Shown: in pieces, positions 24,617-33,572 of the stretch
Numbering within the stretch: the stretch's first letter is position 1
Layout of the letters: every line of letters begins with the position of its first letter
Source: Candidatus Limimorpha caballi
Lineage (GTDB): Bacteria > Bacteroidota > Bacteroidia > Bacteroidales > F082
Length of the DNA stretch: 64,000 nt
Direction of reading: 5' to 3'
Assembly (NCBI GenBank): GCA_018064605.1
Contig: JAGHUX010000005.1
Span: 248,001-312,000, forward strand
Notes under the pieces: generated by a model
Told to the model about the DNA's origin: nothing
Database searches by the model: none
The model's input: only the letters and a program-made list of their open reading frames with translations
Position numbers and translations under genes: made by a program

Positions 24617-25717
24617 CTATTTCTCCTTTCTGCGTGTTGCTTCTTTTTGAGTCAGATAAATGTTATTGTTGCTTGCATCATAGCCCGACGGACTCTGATA
24701 GAGTTGCAGATCGAACCATTCCAACGACTTGATGGTATGTTCGACAATCTGTGATTGCTGCCATTCAAACGATGCGAGTGATGTCTCTGTTATGAAAGCA
24801 TATAACTGCAGTGGCATCCCTTCGTTTGTCTGTTCCAACCACCTGACAATCAATCGAGGTTCATGAGTAACCTTTGGATGGCGCATCAGCCAGTGATAAA
24901 GGTACTTGCGGTATATTTCCATGTTCAAAGCTCCAACCTTTATTTCATCCATATCGACGAAATCTGTTTGTCCTGCATCTTCCAATCTTTTTTTTGCCCT
25001 CATTACGTCTTCCTCGTTCAAAGCATGTATCCATTCAGTATCAATGATGAAACTCGTTATCATTCTGCGACCGTGAGTCTTTCCGTCAGCCATACGCTGG
25101 TAGTTCTGAAAGTGTCCCTCTTTAAGTATGTATGTGGGGAAAGAAGATGTAGTCGTATCCCAATTTTCTATGACAACGGTGGTCAAGGTTATCGACTTCA
25201 GCATCCCGTCAATGCCATGACTCTTCACCTCTATCCAGTCGCCGATATGAACAAGACCATTTGTTCGAAGATAGAAGAATGCCACAACACTTTTCAGCGC
25301 ATCTTGGAACACATACGACAAGATCACGCCTATCATGCTGAATGCCAAAAAATCCTTATCGTCCTTGTTGATATGGAAAATAAGAACGACACCTATCAAC
25401 CATATACCGATAGCTGCCAACAGGATTATCTGCGCCCACGTCACCTTATGGTCTTCCTTCCTGAGGCAATACACTGGAGTAAGGGCTTTTACCGCCCAAT
25501 AAATTATTGCAAGAAGTGAAGACAGACACACTAATTCGCCAATCTTCATCCAAAATGCGTCATGGCACAGTCCTTCCGATGATGCAATTAAGAATAATGT
25601 TATGCCAATGACTGCCCATCCGACAAGTTGTTTCCAACAACAAAAAACTGAACCAAACAGTTGCACGCATGTTTTGCGCGACGACAATGTTTTCCTCCGA
25701 ATATTCTTTATTTTCAT
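24617..25717 (-). CDS. MscS-family mechanosensitive-type ion channel
   Basis: The 366-residue protein has four predicted membrane helices (about 32-51, 57-77, 95-116, 124-150). The last is followed by the MscS pore/beta-domain signature: VFQDALKSVVAFFYLRTNGLVHIGDWIEVKS in family order, then TTVVIENWDTTTSSFP and a C-terminal alpha-beta domain. MscS channels open on membrane tension; some relatives are gated by cyclic nucleotides. No nucleotide-binding domain is fused here, but the gene beside it (2-bp gap) encodes a Rossmann/RyR-like protein. Its place in a TIR operon suggests a membrane-permeabilising effector. Confidence 0.9.
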   Translation of the reverse strand: MKIKNIRRKTLSSRKTCVQLFGSVFCCWKQLVGWAVIGITLFLIASSEGLCHDAFWMKIGELVCLSSLLAIIYWAVKALTPVYCLRKEDHKVTWAQIILLAAIGIWLIGVVLIFHINKDDKDFLAFSMIGVILSYVFQDALKSVVAFFYLRTNGLVHIGDWIEVKSHGIDGMLKSITLTTVVIENWDTTTSSFPTYILKEGHFQNYQRMADGKTHGRRMITSFIIDTEWIHALNEEDVMRAKKRLEDAGQTDFVDMDEIKVGALNMEIYRKYLYHWLMRHPKVTHEPRLIVRWLEQTNEGMPLQLYAFITETSLASFEWQQSQIVEHTIKSLEWFDLQLYQSPSGYDASNNNIYLTQKEATRRKEK

Positions 25718-25721
25718 ATTT

Positions 25722-27353
25722 TTAAAAATTATATTTTACTGATGCCAAAAGAGACGCTTTCCGGCTTGCAAACATATCATGCCACAATAGTTGCACGTCC
25801 CAATGACCGTTGAATTGTTTGTTTGCCCTCAACTCTCCATAGACAGAAGCGCCGGTCAACTGCTTGTATGGAGCGTTGGTGCTGTAGTATATAAAATTGG
25901 CTGCCATCTGTATCTTGCAGGGCAGTGACACCCTCGGGGAGATTCGCACGCTGTAATAATCACTTCCTTTTTCGTTATGTGCGTTTACACCTGCCATCAT
26001 AGTCAGCCAGTTATATTTATAATACACCGACACGTCGGATCTCCAGATATTACCATTTTCCCTCTTGAAATAGTTCTCATTGACGCAGACAGACAGACTC
26101 TTTGTCGAATACGTATAGCCCAATTTCACTTGCTCAACCTTTTCTTCTGTGAGAATCGGGTCACCTGCATGTATTGTTGCACCATCTGCATTTGGCCATT
26201 CTTCGGGGAAGACGTCCAAGTATGCAGGATTGATAAACTTCCGGTAATATCCCAACTGCAATTGGTGCTTGTCGCAAGGCCTGTATATCACGCTTGACTG
26301 AAACATATTCCTTGTCGTATTACCCGACCATTTCCCTGAATATCCATTCATTCCGTAGTGATACAGCATAATGCGATCTCCAACCGTCAGGTTGAACGCT
26401 CCGACAGCATAATTGAACTGAAGATAGAAATCCTGATTGAACACGTCGTATCTGCTCGTTTCATCAAACGTCCCGCCCTGTCTCACGCCATAGTCGTACA
26501 TGTTGAAATCACCCTCCGCGCCCAACATCATCGTGAAGTCCTTTGTAAACAGCGGACTGTTCAACTCCAACAAGTACATGGGAACCTGTGTCGTTGACTT
26601 TTCCCTGAAGTCTAATGACGAATGTGGCGAATCTGTGTATTGGTAACTGAGCAACGTCAGCAATTCCGTTCCCATATCGTTGAATCTGTGAAAATAACGC
26701 ACGCGAGCCAGACAGTTTCTGTTAATATTGTGCGCGGGAGACGCATCTGAATTGCAATACTCCTGTTTGATATAAGTCAGCAGCCTGTCTCGTTCCCCTA
26801 ATTTCGTTACACCGTGAATGTCGGCATATTCCCGATGTGTTATAGTTCCGTCGGCAGATATGTAGGCATAGTTCGTATTTACCCACAAGTCGGTGTTACC
26901 ACCGCCGTATTGCAGATTCGCGGTAGGGCTTATGCTCCATCTCGTTTCACCTCTTGCCTCGGCAAATCCATGAACGCCCTTTGTCATCGGCATCAGTGTA
27001 ATGTCAATTACGCCGCCCATGCCGGTCGTTCCTTTCGCCACTCCTGGATTGTCAACTATCTGCACCGACTTGACATCCTTCGCCTTTATCTGCATCAACA
27101 GCTGACCGATGTCACCGCTCATCTTCACGTTATCCATACGCAACTGATAGTTATCAAGGACATCGCTGTAGCCGCCGACTATCAATTCCGGATACATCTC
27201 CAGAACATCCCTCAGCGTTTCCTCACCGCGCAGCTCCATACGTTGAGGGTATAGCACAACACGGTCGGCACGAACCTCAATGAAGCCTGTGTTGTCTGCG
27301 AGAACCGTTTGGCTGATGCAGAGGAAAAGGAATATGGTGTATAATCGTTTCAA
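25722..27353 (-). CDS. TonB-dependent-receptor-like outer-membrane beta-barrel protein
   Basis: The 543-residue protein has a signal peptide (MKRLYTIFLFLCISQTVLA), a plug-like domain (LRDVLEMYPELIVGGYSDVL, VKSVQIVDNPGVAKGT, TGMGGVIDITL) and a run of amphipathic strands ending in Phe (ASLLASVKYNF), typical of outer-membrane barrels. It is shorter than normal nutrient TonB receptors and no clear TonB box or carboxypeptidase-like leader domain is visible. In this operon it lies between an exported TPR protein and an inner-membrane channel, so a role in surface sensing is as likely as transport. Confidence 0.82.
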   Translation of the reverse strand: MKRLYTIFLFLCISQTVLADNTGFIEVRADRVVLYPQRMELRGEETLRDVLEMYPELIVGGYSDVLDNYQLRMDNVKMSGDIGQLLMQIKAKDVKSVQIVDNPGVAKGTTGMGGVIDITLMPMTKGVHGFAEARGETRWSISPTANLQYGGGNTDLWVNTNYAYISADGTITHREYADIHGVTKLGERDRLLTYIKQEYCNSDASPAHNINRNCLARVRYFHRFNDMGTELLTLLSYQYTDSPHSSLDFREKSTTQVPMYLLELNSPLFTKDFTMMLGAEGDFNMYDYGVRQGGTFDETSRYDVFNQDFYLQFNYAVGAFNLTVGDRIMLYHYGMNGYSGKWSGNTTRNMFQSSVIYRPCDKHQLQLGYYRKFINPAYLDVFPEEWPNADGATIHAGDPILTEEKVEQVKLGYTYSTKSLSVCVNENYFKRENGNIWRSDVSVYYKYNWLTMMAGVNAHNEKGSDYYSVRISPRVSLPCKIQMAANFIYYSTNAPYKQLTGASVYGELRANKQFNGHWDVQLLWHDMFASRKASLLASVKYNF

Positions 27354-27387
27354 AATGAATATGTGTATATTAGTGAAAAACCAGTTC

Positions 27388-30300
27388 TCATTCTATCAAT
27401 CCGAGTTTCTTCAAGCCATTTGAGAGTTCCGTTCCATCAGGATAGTCATTCAGGAAGTTCGGATTGAGTTCCAATACTTTCTTCCACATTTCCAGAGCCT
27501 CTTTATCCTTGCCTTGCATGAGCAGGATCTCGCCTTTGGAGTCGTAGAAGTTACTGTTACTGGGGAGTATGTAAATTGCGTAATCTATTGTATTGACAGC
27601 AGATACAAAATTTTCAATCCTAGCATATTCATACGCTTTTACATTTAAGGCAGAGGCTAAAAATGCTGCAACATAATCGGCATCTAAACTATAGATCTCC
27701 GTCAACAAACTAATGGCTTTGTCCGTTTCTCCTTTCTCAAGGATATACCATGCTTCGTTATTCTGCAAAAATAAAAATTCCTTTTTGTATTGATCTGGAG
27801 CTTCTTTGTAAAGAATTGAATATTGTTCCCATGCGTCATGTGTAATATTTTTATAGATACTATCTTCTACTTCAAATTCTTCCATACAAACAAGTCTATC
27901 CCATAAAATTTCCGCATATAAAGGACGGAATGCAGCTGTTTCTTTTTCGTCTACCTGACGACAATAGTCACCCGCTTCTGACAGAAGCAAGTCTGCTTCT
28001 TTGTATTGAGAACTATTTTTATAAACTTTTGCAAGATTATACATTGCTTGAATCATGCCATAAGGTATCTGAGCAGTTCTTTGTACAGAGTTCTTATAAA
28101 CCTCTATCAATCTCGAATAGGTATTTACAGTTTGTGTAATGTCATTAACGTAATTATACATGCCAGCTATTTCTTGTAACGCATTTATAAAATCCTTTTC
28201 TTTATCGTTATTCATTGCATACATTTTCTCAAAAAGTTGTAGCGCTGATTTAGCTTTTTCCGAAAACGTAATGTAATCACCCAGATCGCAACAACAAGCC
28301 GCATCGAAGAAAAGAACGGCAGCATATTTAGGGATGAATAAATCGCAATCGGATGTCATCAGTTCTTCATATGCAGATTCCGATTTCTCATTATACTTAT
28401 GTGCTGCAGCACAATCTTCTTTCATAACATGCGCTATGGCTAAATTTGCAAAGATTTGAGCACTTTTTGAATTGACATTAACAGAATCATTATCCTTTAT
28501 ATTATCAGGCAAGGTGTTTATTATATCCAAAGCCTTGGAAAACTGTTCAATAGCTTGATCTGGCTTATATTGTAATAGGCATATATAAGCATAATCATTA
28601 AGGGCATCAATAAGGTGATTCCATCTTGAAATAACATGATGTTTATAATAAATCGAATTGTAAATATCTATCGCCTCACATATCGCAATCTGTGCTTTCT
28701 CGTACTGTTCCCTTTCTTTGTAAATTCTACTATAAACTTCTTGAATGTGTGCCTTTTTTGCCTTATACTTTATACTTTCGGAATCTTCTTCAGAGATATT
28801 TCTTAACATATCCAGAGATTTCCTAACATAGACTTCCGCACTATCAATTTGTTTTAAGTTTAGATAAGCAACAGCTGCATCCTCTTGCATTGACGCCATA
28901 TCAAAAATTGACACGCCCCCCGAAGGCATAAGTTCTTGATATAATTCTTCCGCTCGAAGGAAATGCTCAAGAGCTTTTTTATAGTCTCCTTTTGCGTTAT
29001 ATAGCTGACCCAAATGGTTTATTACAGAGGCAAGCCTCTCTTTAGAAGCATTTGGATTAATTTCAAAAAGTTTGTCATATACATGGCATGCTTTTTCAAA
29101 AAAGTCTTTAGACTTTTCAAATTCATTTGAGCGGAGATATGACACTCCAATATTATCATATGTCTTTGCTAACATAGACTGGAGATATATCTCGTCCGTG
29201 TTTGAAAATGAATTTTCATCACATAGGACGGACAGACTGTCTACAACTTCAAAATAACATCTGTTTGCTCTTTGGTAGTCTATCACATCACGATATAGAT
29301 TGCCTAAATTCATTAGACATCCATAATAGAGAAACTTTTGATCCTGTGAAAGCTTTTCAAAGTTTGTCTTGTATATGTTCATTGCTTTCGAATTGAATTT
29401 TTCTGTTTCGACATGATTATGTTGCGCCCAATAATTAACTGCGATGTTGTTATATGACCTAGCAAGTGCCATGGCATTGTGGGTTTCTGTCAAATCCAGT
29501 TTTTCTCTAAAACTGGCAACCTGAAAATCCAACTCCAATGCTTTCGCATGGTTTCCACAGTCATAATATACACTCGCCATACTATGAAGAATGTCATTAG
29601 TCAGTCTCTCATCTGATTGTATATGTCTTAATGACATTTCATAGTATCTTATAGCTTCATTATTCTTTCGTTGGCCATTTGCGAAATCCGCATATTCTCT
29701 TGTGCATTTTGCATTTGTAGTATCCAAATCTGCGCGCTTTTTGAGAAGCGTCAACGCCTCATTCCATTCAAACTGTTGTTTGGCAATTTCTGCCTTGTTA
29801 TATAAATCATGGGACAAATCAACATAAATTTTGGCTGCACCAGATTCGCTTTGTTTTAGTCGCTCCCGTTCTTCCTTATTTGCTGCCACTATTTGATAAT
29901 ATTCTTCAATACGCTTTTCAATAGATCCCTTACTTTGAATCATAGAATCAGCCCTAAGAAGCTCCCCCTCTTCAATGTACATTTGTACCTTTCGGTTAAA
30001 CTCGTCCAATTGGTCATAATCAGTAGAAGCATAACGTTCTGCCATTGCTTTTACCAGCTCATACGATTTATCTTGTGCATCGTAGAGTTCTGCAATTCTT
30101 CGTTCGTATTCTTTTTCATTGATAACTTTCTGCTGTTTAAGATCTTCAAGTTCCTTTTCTTTAAGCCTCAACTGTGCAGTCATCGTGTTTTGGATATTTC
30201 GTCTAGCTGCATTGATGTCCGCCTGCCGTTGAGCCTCATCCTCAAGCACCACATAGAACGGGTTTTGGGCCGAGTAGGTGAACGAACGTCGTGTGTATTC

Positions 30301-30567
30301 GGGGTCAGCAAGCGTATAGCCCTGTTTTTTCGCGGTAACGAGTGAATAGTTCTTGCCAGATGGCACGTTGAACGAGAATGCCCCATTATCGCCGCTTATC
30401 AGCGGATTGCCGATATTAAGTGTAATGGTAGCTCCCGTCAAATGTTGACCAGGCACCAACTGCCCGTCAACCATTCGTCCACGAGTCTTTACGACACCCT
30501 GCTGCGTCTGGGCAAAAGAAATAATAGTTGCGAGAAAAACTATCGTAAAACTGATAAATCGTTTCAT
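27388..30567 (-). CDS. Exported TPR-repeat protein with N-terminal beta-sandwich and coiled coil
   Basis: I start at the ATG at 30567 (1059 aa), where a signal peptide begins (KRFISFTIVFLATIISFAQ); an upstream in-frame ATG at 30597 overlaps the preceding gene. A carboxypeptidase-regulatory-like beta-sandwich follows (about 20-115: TGATITLNIGNPLISGDNG), then a charged coiled coil (about 115-240), then many tetratricopeptide repeats to the C-terminus, several with the NNIAVNYW and YNNIGVSYL pattern. It is probably periplasmic and scaffolds other proteins. It lies between a membrane TIR protein and an outer-membrane barrel, spaced 10 and 34 bp. Confidence 0.85.
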   Translation of the reverse strand: MKRFISFTIVFLATIISFAQTQQGVVKTRGRMVDGQLVPGQHLTGATITLNIGNPLISGDNGAFSFNVPSGKNYSLVTAKKQGYTLADPEYTRRSFTYSAQNPFYVVLEDEAQRQADINAARRNIQNTMTAQLRLKEKELEDLKQQKVINEKEYERRIAELYDAQDKSYELVKAMAERYASTDYDQLDEFNRKVQMYIEEGELLRADSMIQSKGSIEKRIEEYYQIVAANKEERERLKQSESGAAKIYVDLSHDLYNKAEIAKQQFEWNEALTLLKKRADLDTTNAKCTREYADFANGQRKNNEAIRYYEMSLRHIQSDERLTNDILHSMASVYYDCGNHAKALELDFQVASFREKLDLTETHNAMALARSYNNIAVNYWAQHNHVETEKFNSKAMNIYKTNFEKLSQDQKFLYYGCLMNLGNLYRDVIDYQRANRCYFEVVDSLSVLCDENSFSNTDEIYLQSMLAKTYDNIGVSYLRSNEFEKSKDFFEKACHVYDKLFEINPNASKERLASVINHLGQLYNAKGDYKKALEHFLRAEELYQELMPSGGVSIFDMASMQEDAAVAYLNLKQIDSAEVYVRKSLDMLRNISEEDSESIKYKAKKAHIQEVYSRIYKEREQYEKAQIAICEAIDIYNSIYYKHHVISRWNHLIDALNDYAYICLLQYKPDQAIEQFSKALDIINTLPDNIKDNDSVNVNSKSAQIFANLAIAHVMKEDCAAAHKYNEKSESAYEELMTSDCDLFIPKYAAVLFFDAACCCDLGDYITFSEKAKSALQLFEKMYAMNNDKEKDFINALQEIAGMYNYVNDITQTVNTYSRLIEVYKNSVQRTAQIPYGMIQAMYNLAKVYKNSSQYKEADLLLSEAGDYCRQVDEKETAAFRPLYAEILWDRLVCMEEFEVEDSIYKNITHDAWEQYSILYKEAPDQYKKEFLFLQNNEAWYILEKGETDKAISLLTEIYSLDADYVAAFLASALNVKAYEYARIENFVSAVNTIDYAIYILPSNSNFYDSKGEILLMQGKDKEALEMWKKVLELNPNFLNDYPDGTELSNGLKKLGLIE

Positions 30568-30577
30568 ATTGGATTTT

Positions 30578-31714
30578 TTATTTAACTGTGATGACATTAC
30601 TTTCAGTGTTTGGCATGTATAAAGTATCGTTTCCCAATGCCAGTGGAGTCTTTATTACATAAAATGTATCCTGCTCTGCGAGGGGCATAAAGAAGGTTAT
30701 CCTCCCCTCTTCATCTGAAACGGCTTCGTGTCCGTTGATGGAAACATTGATATTAGGATATGTCTTTTCCTCATTGGCATTCCAGAGGCGGAACTGAATA
30801 TCTCCATACGGATGCGGGTCGCGCTGTATGTTAATAGCTATAAACTCAGATAAAACCACGGTGGTGTCGGTGGTGAGCCAATCTTGTGCGCTGATAGTGA
30901 TTCGTGCTTCCTTTCCTATTGCCTTATGCGGAATATTGGCAAACATCGCCGCGGCCTCAATAGATGGAACAGTGTCGGTCTTCGTTTCGTTTTCGAGGCT
31001 CACACTCACTATGGCATCTTTGAGCGGAGGCAGATTGTCGTTGTGAACCGACATTTCATTGAGCCTGATGCTTACATCAACCGGCTGGTTGTTTATCCAT
31101 ACTCCCAGCAAAGCCGCAAGGACAGCGAACGCTCCAATAATCCACGCCGTCATCTTCTCAATCATTAATCTCTTGTGCCGCTGCCAGATGCTATCGAACT
31201 CGACACCGAGGAGTTTCGTGACGAGCTGCACGTAGGCGCGTTCCTTGTTAATCCACGGCCACGGACTTACTTTCTCATGAATGTTGGCACCGAGAATTTC
31301 CGGAAGACCGAGGGTCTCTACAACAGGATTGAAGCATTCGGTATCTTCATTCCCACTATGCGGCACTCCATCGACGATGAAGAAATGTATGTTTTCGGTT
31401 CTTCCCAGAGAATGGAAATACGCAATTTCCGCTCCAACCCATTTCGACCTTGCCGAATTTGGCGAACAGATCACGATGAGATTTCGCGAAGCCCTCAGCC
31501 GTTCCTGCAATTCGGCAGTCAATCCTCCGGGCTGGATGTCCGTCGGGGCAAAGAACACCGGTTTGAGGGGTTTGCGTTTCCATCCGTGTTCGCTGCAGAG
31601 CGTTGACGGCATGCGGTAGCCTTCTAACTTTCGCTGCACCTTCTTTCCCCATTCCGTATCTTTCGAATTATAGGATATGAAGGCGAAGTATTTGTATTGC
31701 CGTTCTTGTGACAT
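30578..31714 (-). CDS. TIR - transmembrane - beta-sandwich protein
   Basis: The 378-residue protein has a TIR domain at about 8-170 (FAFISYNSKDTEWGKKVQRK, SPNSARSKWVGAEIAYF with Glu 96 likely catalytic), one membrane helix at about 188-207, and a C-terminal region with two beta-sandwich-like units (VDVSIRLNEMSVHNDN; NINVSINGHEAVSDEEGRI). It belongs to the same TIR subtype as the TIR-WD40 protein. The C-terminal part would be periplasmic, where it could meet the exported TPR protein encoded 10 bp downstream. The gene begins 38 bp after a broken TIR fragment, so its present place in the operon may be the result of an exchange. Confidence 0.9.
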   Translation of the reverse strand: MSQERQYKYFAFISYNSKDTEWGKKVQRKLEGYRMPSTLCSEHGWKRKPLKPVFFAPTDIQPGGLTAELQERLRASRNLIVICSPNSARSKWVGAEIAYFHSLGRTENIHFFIVDGVPHSGNEDTECFNPVVETLGLPEILGANIHEKVSPWPWINKERAYVQLVTKLLGVEFDSIWQRHKRLMIEKMTAWIIGAFAVLAALLGVWINNQPVDVSIRLNEMSVHNDNLPPLKDAIVSVSLENETKTDTVPSIEAAAMFANIPHKAIGKEARITISAQDWLTTDTTVVLSEFIAINIQRDPHPYGDIQFRLWNANEEKTYPNINVSINGHEAVSDEEGRITFFMPLAEQDTFYVIKTPLALGNDTLYMPNTESNVITVK

Positions 31715-31752
31715 CTGATTCTGTAGTTTTATAAAAATCTATGTATGAGTTC

Positions 31753-31815
31753 TTAATTCTCGTCAACGCAGTCCTTACGTGAATAACTAATAAATACGTC
31801 GTGATGTTTATTCAT
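31753..31815 (-). pseudogene. TIR gene remnant (first 20 codons only)
   Basis: The minus strand from the ATG at 31815 encodes HDVFISYSRKDCVDEN and then stops (TAA, 31753-31755). This is the first strand of a TIR domain, matching the TIR-FGE protein (DVFISYCRKDYVDE) residue by residue up to the stop. The ATG overlaps the end of the preceding gene by 8 bp, as a normal coupled operon gene would. The rest of the TIR is missing. It looks like the stub of a TIR gene that was deleted or replaced. Confidence 0.8.
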
Positions 31816-32242
31816 CATATTTCAGGGTAAATACTATATTCAATTTATCCTCGGTAAATAGAATATTTTGTATATCAATCTGTTGCAGAACCTTGTGTAC
31901 TTCTTCAATCTTGGCAAGATGCAGGATAACACAAGACTTCTGCGAGAAATCTACAATCTCGGTATTCTTCAGCTGTGGAGCAAGCATTAGAATTCCATCA
32001 ACAATCATGTTAATGGCTAAACCTCCATCATAAGACAGATACAGATCCTCACCATCGATTTTATCAACGCAGACATTGATGGTGAATGTCTTGTTTATCT
32101 CTCTGAATATGATTTTTACCTTGGCCTCATAACTGACTTTCACGGTATTATCATTCACGGTTGTCAGGTCGAAGTCCAAACTCCGACCTGACTTTTTCTT
32201 TATCATCTCCTTTAATTCGGAGAAAGGGACTGTGAGTTGCAT
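31808..32242 (-). CDS. Hypothetical protein in the dynamin-HerA operon
   Basis: The 144 residues form no family I recognise. The sequence starts MQLTVPFSELKEMIKKKSGR, alternates basic beta strands (VKVSYEAKVKIIFREINKTF), and ends in strands (NILFTEDKLNIVFTLKYDE), suggesting a beta-rich cytosolic fold. No signal peptide or membrane segment. It is spaced 14 bp from the WG-like gene and overlaps the TIR remnant, so it was probably once coupled to that TIR. Confidence 0.6.
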   Translation of the reverse strand: MQLTVPFSELKEMIKKKSGRSLDFDLTTVNDNTVKVSYEAKVKIIFREINKTFTINVCVDKIDGEDLYLSYDGGLAINMIVDGILMLAPQLKNTEIVDFSQKSCVILHLAKIEEVHKVLQQIDIQNILFTEDKLNIVFTLKYDE

Positions 32243-32256
32243 GTGTGTAAAAATAA

Positions 32257-32598
32257 TTACGGCATCCGTTTTCCCGTTTCATCAAAATAAAACACTTGTC
32301 CATCAAGTATTGCCTTGAACGAACGATTGAAATTCTTATCTACAATCTTTTCCAGACTATCATACTTACAAGGAATTATAACCTTTGCTTTATGCCCAAA
32401 GAAGGTTTTCCTGTATCGAAGGATTCCAAATTGTCCCTTCCTGACGAGATAGTAATATCGGTATTTTTTCTCCTTCAGGCTTATGGCCTCTACATAATCA
32501 TAACGAGAGTGGAAGAAACACACTGATATGTTATAGTCACATACCGGATGCAGGTTTGCTTCTGGATATAAACTCAAAAGAGGAATATAGTTTTCCAT
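32257..32598 (-). CDS. Small WG-repeat-like protein
   Basis: The 113-residue protein has a pattern reminiscent of WG repeats: KGQFGILRYRK, then VIIPCKYDSLEKI, then FKAILDGQVFYFDETGK. WG-repeat proteins are thought to bind other proteins or peptides. Its start codon overlaps the stop of the zincin gene by 1 bp, so it is tightly coupled to it and may be a partner or inhibitor. The family call is tentative. Confidence 0.55.
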   Translation of the reverse strand: MENYIPLLSLYPEANLHPVCDYNISVCFFHSRYDYVEAISLKEKKYRYYYLVRKGQFGILRYRKTFFGHKAKVIIPCKYDSLEKIVDKNFNRSFKAILDGQVFYFDETGKRMP

Positions 32599-33551
32599 TA
32601 CTTACCTTTCTTTATTGCTCTTCGTGCCGCATTGACCTCTTCCATTTCGTGTTTTTTGTTAACCTTTGCCCAATAAGAAGATTCTCTGGCTCCCCTATAA
32701 TCGCCGGTCTTTAAGGATTTCTCAAGATTCTTTACATTATTCTTGTAGCGGCTATTATATGTTTCGGCCATCTTTGTATGATGCGAACTGCTTAAGCCTA
32801 ATAGACCTTCAGAGAAATCAAGTTTCACTTCCTTTCTACCAACAGAAGCTGAAATCTTATTAGGGTTAGGCTTTCCCTCCATATTATTCACTCTACGGCT
32901 TGCATAATTGTAATAGTTCACTTTCTCAGCATTCGTTTCCTTGAACTTCTCCATCAAGTTCTCCCATGTAGGCTTAATGCCTTTTGCCTTCATCTCTGCG
33001 ACACACTTTCTGCCGTAGTCCATTGCCTGCATACGCATTTTTCCTCCGGGATGGGTTACAGAAGCTCGTTGCTTACCAAGGAACTTCTCGAAATTGCCAT
33101 TCTTGATGCCAAGCATCTCATTGCGAGCTCCGACAAAGAAGTCTGCGCAAAGTTCATTTGCCCAGCTGTTCTTTCCCATATAATATCGCTGTGAGATGCG
33201 ATGACCACATTCATGAGTGTATGCCTTAGCAATATCTACAGGATTGGTAAGACCTGCCTTCTTAAGATCTGCCTTGTTATAGTAAAAGACATCATCCTTG
33301 AATGTCATAGGATTGCCAGGACGAACCGCAATAGCAGGACCTTCGACGACAGGAATCTCAGGCAATCCAAAGAAATCGCAGGCGCTCTTTGCAGCCTCAG
33401 AAATCTTCTTGGTGGATATTTCTGAACCCTCCAGAAAACTTGGAACTACATCCTTACTGAACTTACCGTCTTTAATTGTAGCTTCACTCTTTATTGTTTT
33501 CTCACCAGTGAAAGCCTTAATCATTTTTTCGAATCCAAAATCAAATGCCAT
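32598..33551 (-). CDS. Zincin-type metallopeptidase
   Basis: The 317-residue protein holds a zinc-binding motif YTHECGHRI (HExxH at 113-117) and a downstream NELCADFFVGA (Glu 133 / Asp 137) as third ligand, the arrangement of gluzincin proteases. The region before it (about 45-110) and the basic C-terminus (residues 230-317) match nothing I know. No signal peptide, so it acts in the cytoplasm. It lies in one operon with two dynamins and a HerA-like ATPase; it may be a toxic or activating protease of that module. Confidence 0.8.
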   Translation of the reverse strand: MAFDFGFEKMIKAFTGEKTIKSEATIKDGKFSKDVVPSFLEGSEISTKKISEAAKSACDFFGLPEIPVVEGPAIAVRPGNPMTFKDDVFYYNKADLKKAGLTNPVDIAKAYTHECGHRISQRYYMGKNSWANELCADFFVGARNEMLGIKNGNFEKFLGKQRASVTHPGGKMRMQAMDYGRKCVAEMKAKGIKPTWENLMEKFKETNAEKVNYYNYASRRVNNMEGKPNPNKISASVGRKEVKLDFSEGLLGLSSSHHTKMAETYNSRYKNNVKNLEKSLKTGDYRGARESSYWAKVNKKHEMEEVNAARRAIKKGK

Positions 33552-33572
33552 AATTACTTGTATTTTTAAGGT

